Positions 43,345 to 50,993 are shown, counted from the stretch's first letter. The stretch: 64,000 nucleotides of DNA from Aldehydirespirator sp965221185 (GCA_965221185.1 OZ244866.1:1302001-1366000); one strand, 5' to 3'. Notes: generated from the letters alone by a model not told the origin. Program-made: numbers and translations.

Positions 43345-44378
43345 CCGCCTGTGTGCCCCCGCGTGTCGAAGCCGGCGTCAAAGCCGGCCTGTTGGAGCTC
43401 GTCGATCACGCCGTGGGGGCGGGATGGACGACGGCTCGGGCCTGTTCGGTGCTGGAGCTCGACGGCCGCCGGTGCCGCCGCTGGCGGCGCCGCCGCGAGG
43501 CCGGCCGCCTCGATGACGCCGCGGCGGGCGGCGTCGTGGTGCATGCCATCACCCCGTCGGAGAGACACGCGATCCTGGAGCTCTTCGAGCGCTGGGGCGA
43601 AATCGACGGCGGCTACCGCAAGCTCGCTCACCGCGGGTCCTATGAGGGGCTGGTGTGGGTGTCACCGTCGACGCTGTATCGCGTTCTCGCAGCCCAGGGG
43701 CTAGTTCTGCCCGCCCGGCCCCAGCGCTCACCGGCTGTGGCGCGGCCCATGCCCGACTGGGTGAGCTGGGAGCGCCACCAGATCTGGATCTATGACATCA
43801 CCCACTTCCCCAGAGCCGGACGCGTCGCCTACGCCATCCTCGATGTCGTAACCCGAAAATGGCTCGCCACCCTCGTCACCGCCGAGGAGACCGCCACCCA
43901 AGTAGAGGTCGTGTTCTGCGACGCCCTCGACGCCGAGGGCCTGTGGCCCGCCGTCGAGGCCCGCCAAGCCGACGACGGCGACGAAGAACCGATCCTGTTG
44001 GCCCTGTCAGACAACGGCCCCCAGATGAGAGCAGGCACCACCAGAGAGTTCCTGGCCCTCTGCTCCATCGCGTCCCGCTTCGGCCGGCCCGGCACCCCGA
44101 CTGACCAGGCCTGGATCGAGACCCTCTTCGGGCACGTCAAGACCGAGTGGCCCCACCTCGAGAAGATCACCGACCCCGGCGAGCTGCGAGCCGAGCTGGA
44201 AGTAGCCCGAGACGACTACAACACCCGCCGCCTGCACGCCTCCCTCGGCTACGTAACCCCCGACGACGAGCACCAAGGACGAGGAGAGCGCATCCGCCAG
44301 GCCCGACGAGACGGACTCAACCAGGCCCGCCTCGACCGCATCGCCTACCATCGCAACAACAACCAAAACCAGCCATGA
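43341..44378 (+). CDS. IS3-type transposase OrfB (DDE integrase core)
   Basis: 345 residues. The three catalytic acids of the rve core are in place: Asp in WIYDITHFPRAGR, Asp in LALSDNGPQMRAG, Glu in PTDQAWIETLFGHVKTEW. The N-terminal part has the helical HTH_21-like segment GGYRKLAHRGSYEGLVW. The reading frame is complete, so the element may still move. GTG 43341 overlaps the OrfA stop codon. Confidence 0.92.
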   Translation: MTACVPPRVEAGVKAGLLELVDHAVGAGWTTARACSVLELDGRRCRRWRRRREAGRLDDAAAGGVVVHAITPSERHAILELFERWGEIDGGYRKLAHRGSYEGLVWVSPSTLYRVLAAQGLVLPARPQRSPAVARPMPDWVSWERHQIWIYDITHFPRAGRVAYAILDVVTRKWLATLVTAEETATQVEVVFCDALDAEGLWPAVEARQADDGDEEPILLALSDNGPQMRAGTTREFLALCSIASRFGRPGTPTDQAWIETLFGHVKTEWPHLEKITDPGELRAELEVARDDYNTRRLHASLGYVTPDDEHQGRGERIRQARRDGLNQARLDRIAYHRNNNQNQP

Positions 44379-44555
44379 ACCCGCCCGCCCAATGCGGCGT
44401 AATCAAACCCCCAAAAGCGGACATTTACTCAGAAGCACCTCAGACGGGACAGACAGGTGAGCAAGGGGTCTTGGCCGCGGCTGCACGGGAAGGGAGTGCA
44501 ATGCAGATTGGGGCTGTTTGAATGACGGGGCACCAGACGGGGGGCGATCTTCTCG

Positions 44556-45407
44556 ATGCGAGCAATGGAAACGTCGTCTTCTGGCTTCGTGTACTCCGAC
44601 ACCGGCGGTGACGGGCCTGTCGTGGTCTTCCTGCACGGGGTGCTGATGAACGGCACCTTGTGGGACGACGTCGTCGACAGGCTGCGCGGCCGCTACCGCT
44701 GCATCGTGCCTGAGCTTCCCTTCGGCGCGCACCGCACGCCGATGCCTGCCGACGCGGATCTGACGCTCCAATCGATCGCCAAGATGATCGCCGGCTTTGT
44801 CGCCGAGCTCGATCTCCACGACGTCACGCTCGTGTGCAACGACTGGGGCGGCGCCCAGCTTGTGATCAGCCCGGGCGGCTCGGATCGCGTCGCCAACCTC
44901 GTTCTCGTGTCCTGCGAGGCGTTCGACAACTATCCGCCCGGCCTGCCCGGGCGGCTGCTGTGCCTCAACGCGTCGTTGCCGGGCGGCACCTTCATGACGT
45001 CGCAGCTCTTGCGTCCGCGCCTGCTGCGGCACCTGCCGATCACCTTCGGCGGCCTGTCGAAGAAGCGGGTGCCGAACGAGCAGTTCATGAGCTGGATCGA
45101 GCCGCTGCGCCACGATCCGAGGGCACGCCGGGATCTCGACAAGTACCTCTGCAACGTGCCGAAGAAGACACAGTTGCTCGAATGGGCCGAGCAGCAGCGC
45201 GCCTTCACGGGATCCGTCCTGGTGGTGTGGGCCCGCGAGGACAAGCTGATGCCACCCGAGCACGCTGAGCGTCTAGCCGCGCACTTCGAGAATGCCGAGC
45301 TCATCTGGATCGACGACAGCGGCACGCTCATCCCGATCGACCAGCCCGAAACTCTCGTCGGCCACCTCGAACGCTTCCTCGCACGCGCCACAGCAGCCGA
45401 ACGGTGA
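44556..45407 (+). CDS. Alpha/beta hydrolase
   Basis: 283 residues. The fold is clear: VVFLHGVLMNGTLWDDVVDR gives the oxyanion HG, LVCNDWGGAQLVI is the elbow (NDWGG, so the nucleophile position is Asp, as in haloalkane dehalogenases), and VVWAREDKLMPPEHAERLA carries the acid. The usual catalytic His after it is not obvious: the region reads IDDSGTLIPIDQPE where DSGHFIP or DSGHLP is expected, so the catalytic His appears replaced by Thr. That makes activity doubtful. The start of this gene is duplicated at 37799. Confidence 0.8.
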   Translation: MRAMETSSSGFVYSDTGGDGPVVVFLHGVLMNGTLWDDVVDRLRGRYRCIVPELPFGAHRTPMPADADLTLQSIAKMIAGFVAELDLHDVTLVCNDWGGAQLVISPGGSDRVANLVLVSCEAFDNYPPGLPGRLLCLNASLPGGTFMTSQLLRPRLLRHLPITFGGLSKKRVPNEQFMSWIEPLRHDPRARRDLDKYLCNVPKKTQLLEWAEQQRAFTGSVLVVWAREDKLMPPEHAERLAAHFENAELIWIDDSGTLIPIDQPETLVGHLERFLARATAAER

Positions 45408-45411
45408 CCGC

Positions 45412-45488
45412 GTGGACGCCACCAGCTTCGAGATCATGCGCCGTGAACGCATCACCGAGACCCTCGCGTTCGACGGCGACTTCAGTAC
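45412..45488 (+). pseudogene. PIN toxin C-terminal fragment
   Basis: Encodes VDATSFEIMRRERITETLAF and then DGDFS, the last conserved block of VapC-type PIN domains (DxxSxxxM...AFDxDF). Nothing upstream of it is PIN-like; the alpha/beta hydrolase stop is just before. A fragment only. Confidence 0.75.
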
Positions 45489-45535
45489 GACCCTGATCGG
45501 TGACCTGACCTCGGAATGGTCGCTGCGAACTCGAG

Positions 45536-46186
45536 TCAGGGCGACTCGAACTTGTCCACAAGCGACTTCAGGCGCCGTGCCGCGCCGGTAGCCGCGGACT
45601 TGGAGACCTTCGCTGCTGCCGTAGCGGCCGGGCCCACCGCCCGTGCCGCGCCGGTGGCCGCGGACTTGGAGACCTTCGCTGCCGTCGTAGCGGCCGGGCC
45701 CACCGCCCGTGCCGCGCCGGTGGCCGCGGACTTGGAGACCTTCGCTGCCGTCGTAGCAGCCGGGCCCACCGCCCGTGCCGCGCCGGTGGCCGCGGACTTG
45801 GAGACCTTGGCTGCCGTCGTAGCGGCCGGGCCCACCGCCCGTGCCGCGGTAACGGCAGCGCGGCTGGCTCCGTGCGCGGCCTGGTCAACGGGAACTCCAA
45901 GACGACGGGCCACAGTGACCCCACCCACGGCGATGAGACCGCCAGCCGCCACAGCTCCAGCGAGGGGCAGGGCGACCGCTGCACCGGCAGCTGCAATGCC
46001 TGCGCTACCCCAGCCCAGGAGCGAGCCCGCAACCACGCCGCCCACGGTTCCCGCAGCCGCCTCGGTGACCAGAGAGCCGCGACCAGGCGCGCCCCCGTCG
46101 GAATCGGGCGGTACGCCGTCGTGTCCGCCCTCACCCAGACCGGTGTTGGCCATCGGGGACTCGATGTCGTGATCCGGCTGTTCCAT
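45536..46186 (-). CDS. Protein with four 22-residue Ala/Lys repeats
   Basis: 216 residues. An acidic N-terminus (about 45 residues) is followed by a Gly/Ala-rich stretch long enough for one or two membrane passes (VGGVVAGSLLGWGSAGIAAA, then GAAVALPLAGAVAAGGLI). Then come four 22-residue repeats of the type RAVGPAATTAAKVSKSAATG, and a short basic end. The Lys/Ala repeats look like histone-H1-like or cell-wall-associated tails. No family is recognised. The ATG at 46186 precedes MEQPDHD; the frame is open six codons further. Confidence 0.65.
   Translation of the reverse strand: MEQPDHDIESPMANTGLGEGGHDGVPPDSDGGAPGRGSLVTEAAAGTVGGVVAGSLLGWGSAGIAAAGAAVALPLAGAVAAGGLIAVGGVTVARRLGVPVDQAAHGASRAAVTAARAVGPAATTAAKVSKSAATGAARAVGPAATTAAKVSKSAATGAARAVGPAATTAAKVSKSAATGAARAVGPAATAAAKVSKSAATGAARRLKSLVDKFESP
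45577..45840 (-). repeat. Four tandem 66-bp repeats
   Basis: Units begin at 45577, 45643, 45709 and 45775, each 66 bp, with only a few base changes between them. All are in frame with the protein above (22 codons each). Confidence 0.95.
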
Positions 46187-46347
46187 GTCTGCTGCTCTCC
46201 TCAACCATCGACCAACGTTGCGGGCGGGATGCTAACGGCCTCCCACTGATCCGAAACAGGAGTGATGCTGACTGTTTCGGCTGGCAACGAAATAGCCGAC
46301 GCATGGTACTAGCAGAGCCGGCGGCTACAGGTCGTGCGTGACGTGGT

Positions 46348-46584
46348 TCAGGACTGCTCGGCCTGGAGAGTGCGGTCGACGGCTCGGCGAATCCAGGACG
46401 AAACGGAGCGGTCGTCGGCGTCAGCGGCCGCCTTGACCCGATCGAGCATCTCGGGTGGGAAACGCACGGGCACGGGATCGGTCATGCGCTGCTTCCGGCG
46501 CCGCGCCGGTCCCTGGGGCACCTGATTCTCGGGCTTGCCGTTGAACTCGTACTCCTCTTCGGGGGTCATGTCTCCGACGTTCAT
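46348..46584 (-). CDS. BrnA-like antitoxin
   Basis: 78 residues. The C-terminal half is a ribbon-helix-helix: DPVPVRFPPEMLDRVKAAAD, then RSVSSWIRRAVDRTL. The N-terminal half is acidic and would contact the toxin (MNVGDMTPEEEYEFNGKPE). The ATG overlaps the toxin stop codon (ATGA), with the toxin gene first, the order used by BrnT-BrnA pairs. Confidence 0.75.
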   Translation of the reverse strand: MNVGDMTPEEEYEFNGKPENQVPQGPARRRKQRMTDPVPVRFPPEMLDRVKAAADADDRSVSSWIRRAVDRTLQAEQS

Positions 46585-46892
46585 CGGTCCTCCCGGTAGC
46601 GGGCGGCTAGGTGCCCCGAGGCGACGAAACAGCCGATTGGGCGGCACTTGCTCGGGTCACCGGACCGGCCCGGCGCGAGGGGGACCACCAGCACTAGTCC
46701 GCCGACCTGCGAAACCATCAGCCAGTGGGCTGGCGGCCTTGAGGGGTAGAAGAGCGTACCGCTGTGCCCCACATCGAAGATGTCGGCAATCCCGAGCGGA
46801 CCGTGCTTGAAGAGATGCGGAGCCTGGCCGGTGATCTCAAATGGGTCATGGTCATCAAGGAGGTCTGTGTCGAACGGAGTCGTTGCCATCAT
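46581..46892 (-). CDS. BrnT-like toxin candidate
   Basis: 103 residues: HLFKHGPLGIADIFDVGHSG, then PPAHWLMVSQVGGLVLVVPL and PIGCFVASGHLAARYREDR. The beta-rich middle and the Arg-Tyr-Arg end resemble toxins of the BrnT/RelE-like group found before RHH antitoxins in actinobacteria. The assignment rests mostly on gene order and size. It reads away from the AbiE-like pair; a palindrome lies directly upstream. Confidence 0.6.
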   Translation of the reverse strand: MMATTPFDTDLLDDHDPFEITGQAPHLFKHGPLGIADIFDVGHSGTLFYPSRPPAHWLMVSQVGGLVLVVPLAPGRSGDPSKCRPIGCFVASGHLAARYREDR

Positions 46893-46893
46893 A

Positions 46894-46914
46894 GTGTATT
46901 ACGAACGACTACAC
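46894..46914. promoter_or_regulatory. Palindromic operator candidate for the BrnTA-like pair
   Basis: GTGTA, 11-bp spacer, TACAC. It lies 2 bp upstream of the toxin start codons and overlaps a TAATAC -10-like box on the minus strand, so binding by the RHH antitoxin would block transcription. Confidence 0.5.
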
Positions 46915-47024
46915 ACAGCGCCGGGTGGAACGTTGCCAAGCCCGTGGTCTGCGCACCGCTGTCTGGACTCAAATCAGGGCCCGCGTCGTCGCTGCGCCGC
47001 CGCATTGAGTTTCAGAAGGTAGAT

Positions 47025-47045
47025 TGTTTCGCTAGTATTGAAACA
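47025..47045. promoter_or_regulatory. Palindromic operator candidate for the AbiE-like pair
   Basis: TGTTTC, 9-bp spacer, GAAACA: perfect 6-bp arms, ending 42 bp before the GTG start of the antitoxin. AbiEi-type antitoxins are known to bind inverted repeats in their own promoter. Confidence 0.55.
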
Positions 47046-47087
47046 GTATGGTTTCCGAATCATAGATATGGATCGTGGGGTTCATCA

Positions 47088-48164
47088 GTGTCAAGCAACC
47101 TTCCGCCTCGTGAGATCCTCATCGTTCGCCGCGTCGAACGGTTCCTAGCCGAGCGTCTGCCCGCGGGCTGGTCGCTGCGCGCCGAGCACGATGTGCGCGT
47201 TGGACGCTCCCGGCTCGACCTGCTTGCGGGCATCACTTCCCCGAGCGGCGAGAACGCCGTTCTCGCGGTGGAAGTCAAGCGTAAGATGGAGCCCCGCAAT
47301 GTGGGCCGGGCTGCCCAGCAGGTCTTGGCAATGGCCAGCCAGAGAGCACCGGCTGCGGTCCCGGTGGTGGCTTCGTCCTATCTGTCGCCCCGCTCACGGG
47401 AGCTGTTGGAGAGTCTCGGCGTCGGGTACATGGACATCACTGGCAACGCTCGGATCGAGGTGTCCGAACCCGGGCTCTTCATCTCCACGTCGGGCGCCGA
47501 CCGGGACCCGTGGCCCCAGGACGACGAGCTGCAGTCGCTTCGAGGCCGGGGGGCAGCGCGCGCCGTCAGAGCGATCATCGACAGCGCGCCACCGTTCGGG
47601 GTTCGAGACCTCGCTACGGCCACGGGCACTTCCGCGGCGACGCTCTCGCGTGTGCTGGAGCTGCTGGAGCGAGAGGACATCATTGCCCGTGAGAGGCGGG
47701 GCCCGGTGCTGGGCGTGGACTGGCAGGCCGCGATCCGAAGATGGGCCCAGGACTACGACCAGACAGCCTCCAACACCGCGACGACCTACCTTGAACCCCG
47801 CGGAATGCCTGCGCTTGAGAAGGCGCTCGCGGGGACCGGGCTCCGCTATGCCGCGACGGGGGCGTTCGCGGCGCAGCGCTTCGATCCGATCGCGCCAGCC
47901 AGAGCCGCCGCCCTCTACGTGGACGATGCCTACGAGGCCGCCGACCGGCTCGGGCTCCGTGAGGCCGACGCCGGCGCCAACGTCGTGCTGCTGGAGCCGT
48001 TCGACCCTGTCGTGTTTGACCGGACCGTCACCCGCGGTGGGCTTCGATGCGTCGCCCCCAGCCAGCTTGCTGTGGATCTGCTCACGGGACCGGGACGCGA
48101 ACCGCCACAAGGCGAGGAACTGCTCCGCTGGATGCAGGACAACGAGAATGCCTGGCGAGCCTGA
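47088..48164 (+). CDS. AbiEi-like antitoxin/transcription regulator
   Basis: 358 residues. The N-terminal 100 residues have a restriction-endonuclease-like look (RAEHDVRVGRSRLDLLAGIT, AVLAVEVKRKMEP: D...ExK). A middle winged helix follows (VRDLATATGTSAATLSRVLE). The C-terminal part is the domain found in type IV antitoxins. It would repress the operon and neutralise the downstream nucleotidyltransferase. GTG 47088 is chosen; the frame opens further upstream but shows no protein character there. It overlaps the next gene by 17 bp. Confidence 0.7.
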   Translation: MSSNLPPREILIVRRVERFLAERLPAGWSLRAEHDVRVGRSRLDLLAGITSPSGENAVLAVEVKRKMEPRNVGRAAQQVLAMASQRAPAAVPVVASSYLSPRSRELLESLGVGYMDITGNARIEVSEPGLFISTSGADRDPWPQDDELQSLRGRGAARAVRAIIDSAPPFGVRDLATATGTSAATLSRVLELLEREDIIARERRGPVLGVDWQAAIRRWAQDYDQTASNTATTYLEPRGMPALEKALAGTGLRYAATGAFAAQRFDPIAPARAAALYVDDAYEAADRLGLREADAGANVVLLEPFDPVVFDRTVTRGGLRCVAPSQLAVDLLTGPGREPPQGEELLRWMQDNENAWRA

Positions 48165-48582
48165 CCCTCAGTACGTCCGCGCTCGTCGCGTCTTGCTGGA
48201 TGCGGCCGACGCCCTTGCCGCACATCTCGACTCAGTCGTGCTCGTCGGCGCCCAAGCGGTCTACCTCCACACCGGCGAGGCCGAGCTGTTCGATGCCGCA
48301 GCCCCCTATGCCACCGACGCCGACCTCGCCATCGGACCAGCCGATCTCGCAGACTCGCCTCTGCTGGACGAACTGCTGATCCGACGCGGCTTCACACTGC
48401 GTGAGTCCCCCGGCAGATGGGTCAGTCCCGACGGCATCTACGTCGATCTCATGGTGCCCGAAGCCCTGGCGGGTCCGCGCCGCAGGGCCCAACGCCGCTC
48501 CGGACACGATCGCAGCATCGCTCACTGCTTTGGTGTCGGACCTGCTCTCAGCGCTCTGACGCCCGCAAACTTCCTGGCCTGA
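48148..48582 (+). pseudogene. AbiEii-like nucleotidyltransferase toxin, C-terminally truncated
   Basis: 144 residues of a nucleotidyltransferase: VVLVGAQAVYLHTGEAE, then PYATDADLAIGP with the metal-binding Asp pair, and GIYVDLMVPEALAG with the third Asp. Relatives run beyond 200 residues; here the frame ends in TPANFLA at the junction with a 129-bp block copied from 50661-50789. The catalytic core is complete, so activity is possible, but the helical C-terminal half is lost. Confidence 0.7.
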
Positions 48583-48688
48583 CGCTCCAGGTCAGGCTGC
48601 CGAAGGCTCAAAGGACGACACGACGAACCAGGCCCGCCGAGCGATCTCGCTGGAGAAGCTCCCAGCCTTGGCCTGCTCCTGAAGTTCC
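48560..48688 (-). repeat. 129-bp block, copy of 50661-50789
   Basis: Matches the junction of the two overlapping genes at 50038-50899 (end of the 68-residue gene and start of the 224-residue gene) with a handful of changes. It carries no complete gene here. Confidence 0.9.
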
Positions 48689-48741
48689 AACGGCACGTTC
48701 GAGTATCAGGCCAACCACTGGGCAGCTGACGGACAGCGTTG

Positions 48742-49047
48742 TCAGTGTGCGGGAGCGAGGTCGATGGTGAGTTCGAGGCCCAGCGCGGCAGCGGCCTTTT
48801 GCAGCGTCGTGAGTGTGGCGCTGGTGCCGCCGGCCTCGAGGCGAGCCACCGCTGCTTGGCTGGTGGACATTCGCACAGCTAGCTCTCGTTGGCTGAGTCC
48901 GGCCGCCTCGCGGGCTTCTCGGACCTTCTCGCCGACGTCGATGGCCAGGCGGGCCGTGGTGAGCGCCTCGTCGAATTCGGCCCGCTCGGCGCTGGTCATG
49001 GCGTTGACCCGCCGGTTGCGCAGTTCCTCGATAGTCGTGCGACCCAT
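48742..49047 (-). CDS. XRE-type antitoxin (HigA-like)
   Basis: 101 residues with a Cro/C1 helix-turn-helix: VREAREAAGLSQRELAVRMS, then SQAAVARLEAGG. The N-terminal part is helical. It follows the toxin gene and overlaps its stop codon, the higBA order. Confidence 0.85.
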   Translation of the reverse strand: MGRTTIEELRNRRVNAMTSAERAEFDEALTTARLAIDVGEKVREAREAAGLSQRELAVRMSTSQAAVARLEAGGTSATLTTLQKAAAALGLELTIDLAPAH

Positions 49048-49400
49048 TAGTCGTCCTCCTCGGCCGTGTGTCCTTCAGCGATGCAGCGCCGCATGGCTTG
49101 GCGAGCGCGCCGGATCTCGACCCGCTCGGTCTGTCGTTGTTTGCGGGACGCGGTCAGCAGCACGACTCGGCGGCCGTCCGCGAAGTAGTAGGTGATGCGC
49201 CGCTGTGTTCGGCCGACATCGATGCGTAGTTCGAAGAGGCCCTCGCCCAGCGACCGCGACGCTGGCACCCGCAGTTGGCTGCCGCGTTCTGAGAGCCGCT
49301 CGACGGCTGCGAGCACGGTCGCGAACTCCTTCACCGGCAGGGAATCGATCCATTTCTCAACTTCCGACTCTACCTCCACCGACCACATGACATCAAACAT
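49047..49400 (-). CDS. RelE/HigB-type toxin
   Basis: 117 residues. VEVESEVEKWIDSLPVKEFA, then SRSLGEGLFELRIDVGRTQR, then ITYYFADGRRVVLLTASRKQ: the RelE-superfamily pattern of HigB ribosome-dependent mRNA nucleases, in which Arg and Lys in the last strands act on mRNA. The ATG at 49400 matches the family start (MFDVMWSVEVE). Toxin-first order with an XRE antitoxin supports the call. Confidence 0.88.
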   Translation of the reverse strand: MFDVMWSVEVESEVEKWIDSLPVKEFATVLAAVERLSERGSQLRVPASRSLGEGLFELRIDVGRTQRRITYYFADGRRVVLLTASRKQRQTERVEIRRARQAMRRCIAEGHTAEEDD

Positions 49401-49464
49401 GATATCGCGGCGGCTTGGATCCACCGGACTCGGCGAGCCAGCAAGGACGCCGCGCTGACACCAT

Positions 49465-49632
49465 CTACGGGCCGGCCGCGACCAGGTTGTTGAGGTCTGA
49501 GGACAGGTCACTCGCCAACAGGGCCTGCGCCGCTGCCATCACCTGCGCCGTGCGCTCCGCCGTCGCGTCCAGCGCCGTCCGGCCGCCCGCGCTCAGCTTC
49601 TCAGCGACCACCGCACCAGGTTTGATCTCGGC
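49465..49632 (-). pseudogene. Unidentified C-terminal gene fragment
   Basis: The minus strand encodes VVAEKLSAGGRTALDATAER and TAQVMAAAQALLASDLSSDL before a stop. It looks like a helical protein end, but I do not recognise a family. Its upstream part is cut by the phosphatase fragment that starts at 49633. Confidence 0.45.
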
Positions 49633-49778
49633 CGCCCGTCGGAGAGGCCCTGGCGGAGATCGTGGAGCGGTGGCAGGGAACGGAAAAGCGGTACCGACAC
49701 CCCCGCTCGCCACAGACAGCAAAGCAGCGGGCCTACGTCCGCGACTGGGCCGAACCGTCACCGGGAGGCGCCGTGTGA
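49633..49778 (+). pseudogene. Phosphatase C-terminal fragment, second copy
   Basis: Encodes EALAEIVERWQGTEKRYRHP, matching the end of the phosphatase at 38528-39088 (EALAQIAQWWQGMEKRYRHP). The P-loop half is missing. It ends with a GTGA overlap to the DraG fragment, the same arrangement as in the first copy. Confidence 0.85.
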
Positions 49779-49970
49779 GCGAAGCCGCTCAGCGGGACCG
49801 GTTCCGGGGCTGCCTGCTGGGACTGGCCGCGGGCGATGCGCTCGGCACCACGCTCGAGTTCAAGCGGCCCGGGTCGTTCGAGCTGATCGACGACATGGTC
49901 GGCGGTGGCTCGTTCCGCCTTCAGCCCAGCCAGTTGACTGACGACACGTCAACGGCACTGCCCCACCTCG
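49775..49970 (+). pseudogene. ADP-ribosylglycohydrolase N-terminal fragment, second copy
   Basis: Encodes RDRFRGCLLGLAAGDALGTT and LTDDTSTALPHLA. It is cut at nearly the same codon as the fragment at 39085-39290, just past the TDDTS metal motif. The frame then continues without similarity to 50029. Confidence 0.88.
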
Positions 49971-50037
49971 CCCCCGGAACCCAACGCGAATCTTGGTTAG
50001 CGCAGAACGCGAGTCTCGATGAGCGCTGACGCGCCGT

Positions 50038-50712
50038 TCAGGCGGCTGGCTCGGTCACGTGCCAGCCGTCGCGCTTGAGTGCGTCGGCGGCTGCTTCGGG
50101 GTTGCGGTGCACCGCTGCCCGGAGCTGCAAGTGAAGGTATTCGTCTCTGGACTTGTTCAGCGCTTGCTTCCATCCGTCGCGCGGAGTGACGAGGCGTTCC
50201 AGGATGCAGAACTCGATGATGTCCTCCAGGCACGGCCGGAACCGCCGACCCCCGACGGGCAGGTGGAGGTCGGCCGGTTTGCTCTTGTCGCGCCCGCTGG
50301 CATGCAGCATCCTGGAGAGGACGTCGGATTCGCCGTGGATGTGGATGTGCGCCTCGGGGAACTTGTTGGGCGGCTCCCTCACAAAGTCGTAGGTGAGGAT
50401 CGAAGTCGTGTCGTCATGCTCCTGGAGCGTGTAGCTGCTCTTGCTGGTGGTCAGGAAGGCGCCGGAATCGTCGAGTTCGAGCGTGTGCAGGACACTGACG
50501 TAGAGGCGCGCCGACGCCTGCGAGACAGTCAGGGGGACGCAGTCGCCAACTGGGTTGGCCTCGCTCACTTTGTAGCCGACCACGGCGCGCCCGCGGCGGT
50601 CCATGTACGACCGCATGCGGACGCCATGGGTGACGGTGCCATTGAGAAGCTCTGTGAGGTCGCCCGCGAACTTCCTGGCCTGACGCTCGAGGTCAGGCTG
50701 TCGAAGGCTCAA
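50038..50712 (-). CDS. Uncharacterised protein, candidate toxin partner
   Basis: 224 residues, soluble, no family recognised. Notable stretches: RMRSYMDRRGRAVVGYKVSE, a beta-rich middle, FPEAHIHIHGESDVLSRML with a His-x-His-x-His pattern, and a helical end with DIIEFCILERLV. The His cluster could bind a metal. It overlaps the 68-residue gene upstream by 20 bp, and the pair sits in a row of toxin-antitoxin modules behind a palindromic operator, so a two-gene toxin-antitoxin function is a reasonable guess. Part of this junction is duplicated at 48560-48688. Confidence 0.55.
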   Translation of the reverse strand: MSLRQPDLERQARKFAGDLTELLNGTVTHGVRMRSYMDRRGRAVVGYKVSEANPVGDCVPLTVSQASARLYVSVLHTLELDDSGAFLTTSKSSYTLQEHDDTTSILTYDFVREPPNKFPEAHIHIHGESDVLSRMLHASGRDKSKPADLHLPVGGRRFRPCLEDIIEFCILERLVTPRDGWKQALNKSRDEYLHLQLRAAVHRNPEAAADALKRDGWHVTEPAA

Positions 50713-50899
50713 AGGACGACACGACGAACCAGGCCCGCCGAGCGATCTCGCTGGAGAAGCTTCCAGCCTTGGCCTGCTCCTGAAGCTCCTCCCAGGTGCA
50801 TCCTGCCCGGGCGAGGGCGTTGTCGATGACAGCGCGGACGCCCGCGTCGTCCAATACGTCGACCTCGATGTCCGCGTAGCGGTCCTCGTCGCTGGTCAT
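50693..50899 (-). CDS. Small acidic protein, candidate antitoxin
   Basis: 68 residues: MTSDEDRYADIEVDVLDDAG, then a helical segment VRAVIDNALARAGCTWEELQ and a tail ending WFVVSSFEP. It is acidic at the N-terminus with no visible DNA-binding fold. The ATG at 50899 is chosen because the codons before it overlap a GTG-rich leader without protein character. It is translated before, and overlaps, the 224-residue gene. Confidence 0.6.
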   Translation of the reverse strand: MTSDEDRYADIEVDVLDDAGVRAVIDNALARAGCTWEELQEQAKAGSFSSEIARRAWFVVSSFEPSTA

Positions 50900-50963
50900 T
50901 GTGACCCCTTGTGTCCACCCGGGAGCCATGGCTCGGCCGCGGTGCCCTGTTCGTTGCAGATGC

Positions 50964-50993
50964 TGTCACACATGATGCTACGAGGGTGTGACA
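50964..50993. promoter_or_regulatory. Palindrome upstream of the two-gene pair
   Basis: TGTCACAC, 14-bp spacer, GTGTGACA: perfect 8-bp arms, about 65 bp before the ATG at 50899. This is the size and place of a dimeric repressor site. Confidence 0.65.

Larger units (their letters stand above)
42933..44423 (+). mobile_element. IS3-type insertion sequence, apparently intact
   Basis: Imperfect terminal inverted repeats of about 27 bp bound the element. The left end is TGTCCGGTTTGGGG, continuing to GATTACGC at 42959; the right end, read in reverse, is TGTCCGCTTTTGGGG, continuing to GATTACGC at 44397. Between them are the two transposase genes. No obvious target duplication was found at the edges. 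Confidence 0.8.

Noticed and set aside
45577..45840. Tandem repeats as a CRISPR array
   Set aside because: The units are contiguous 66-bp direct repeats without unique spacers and keep one reading frame; this is a coding repeat.
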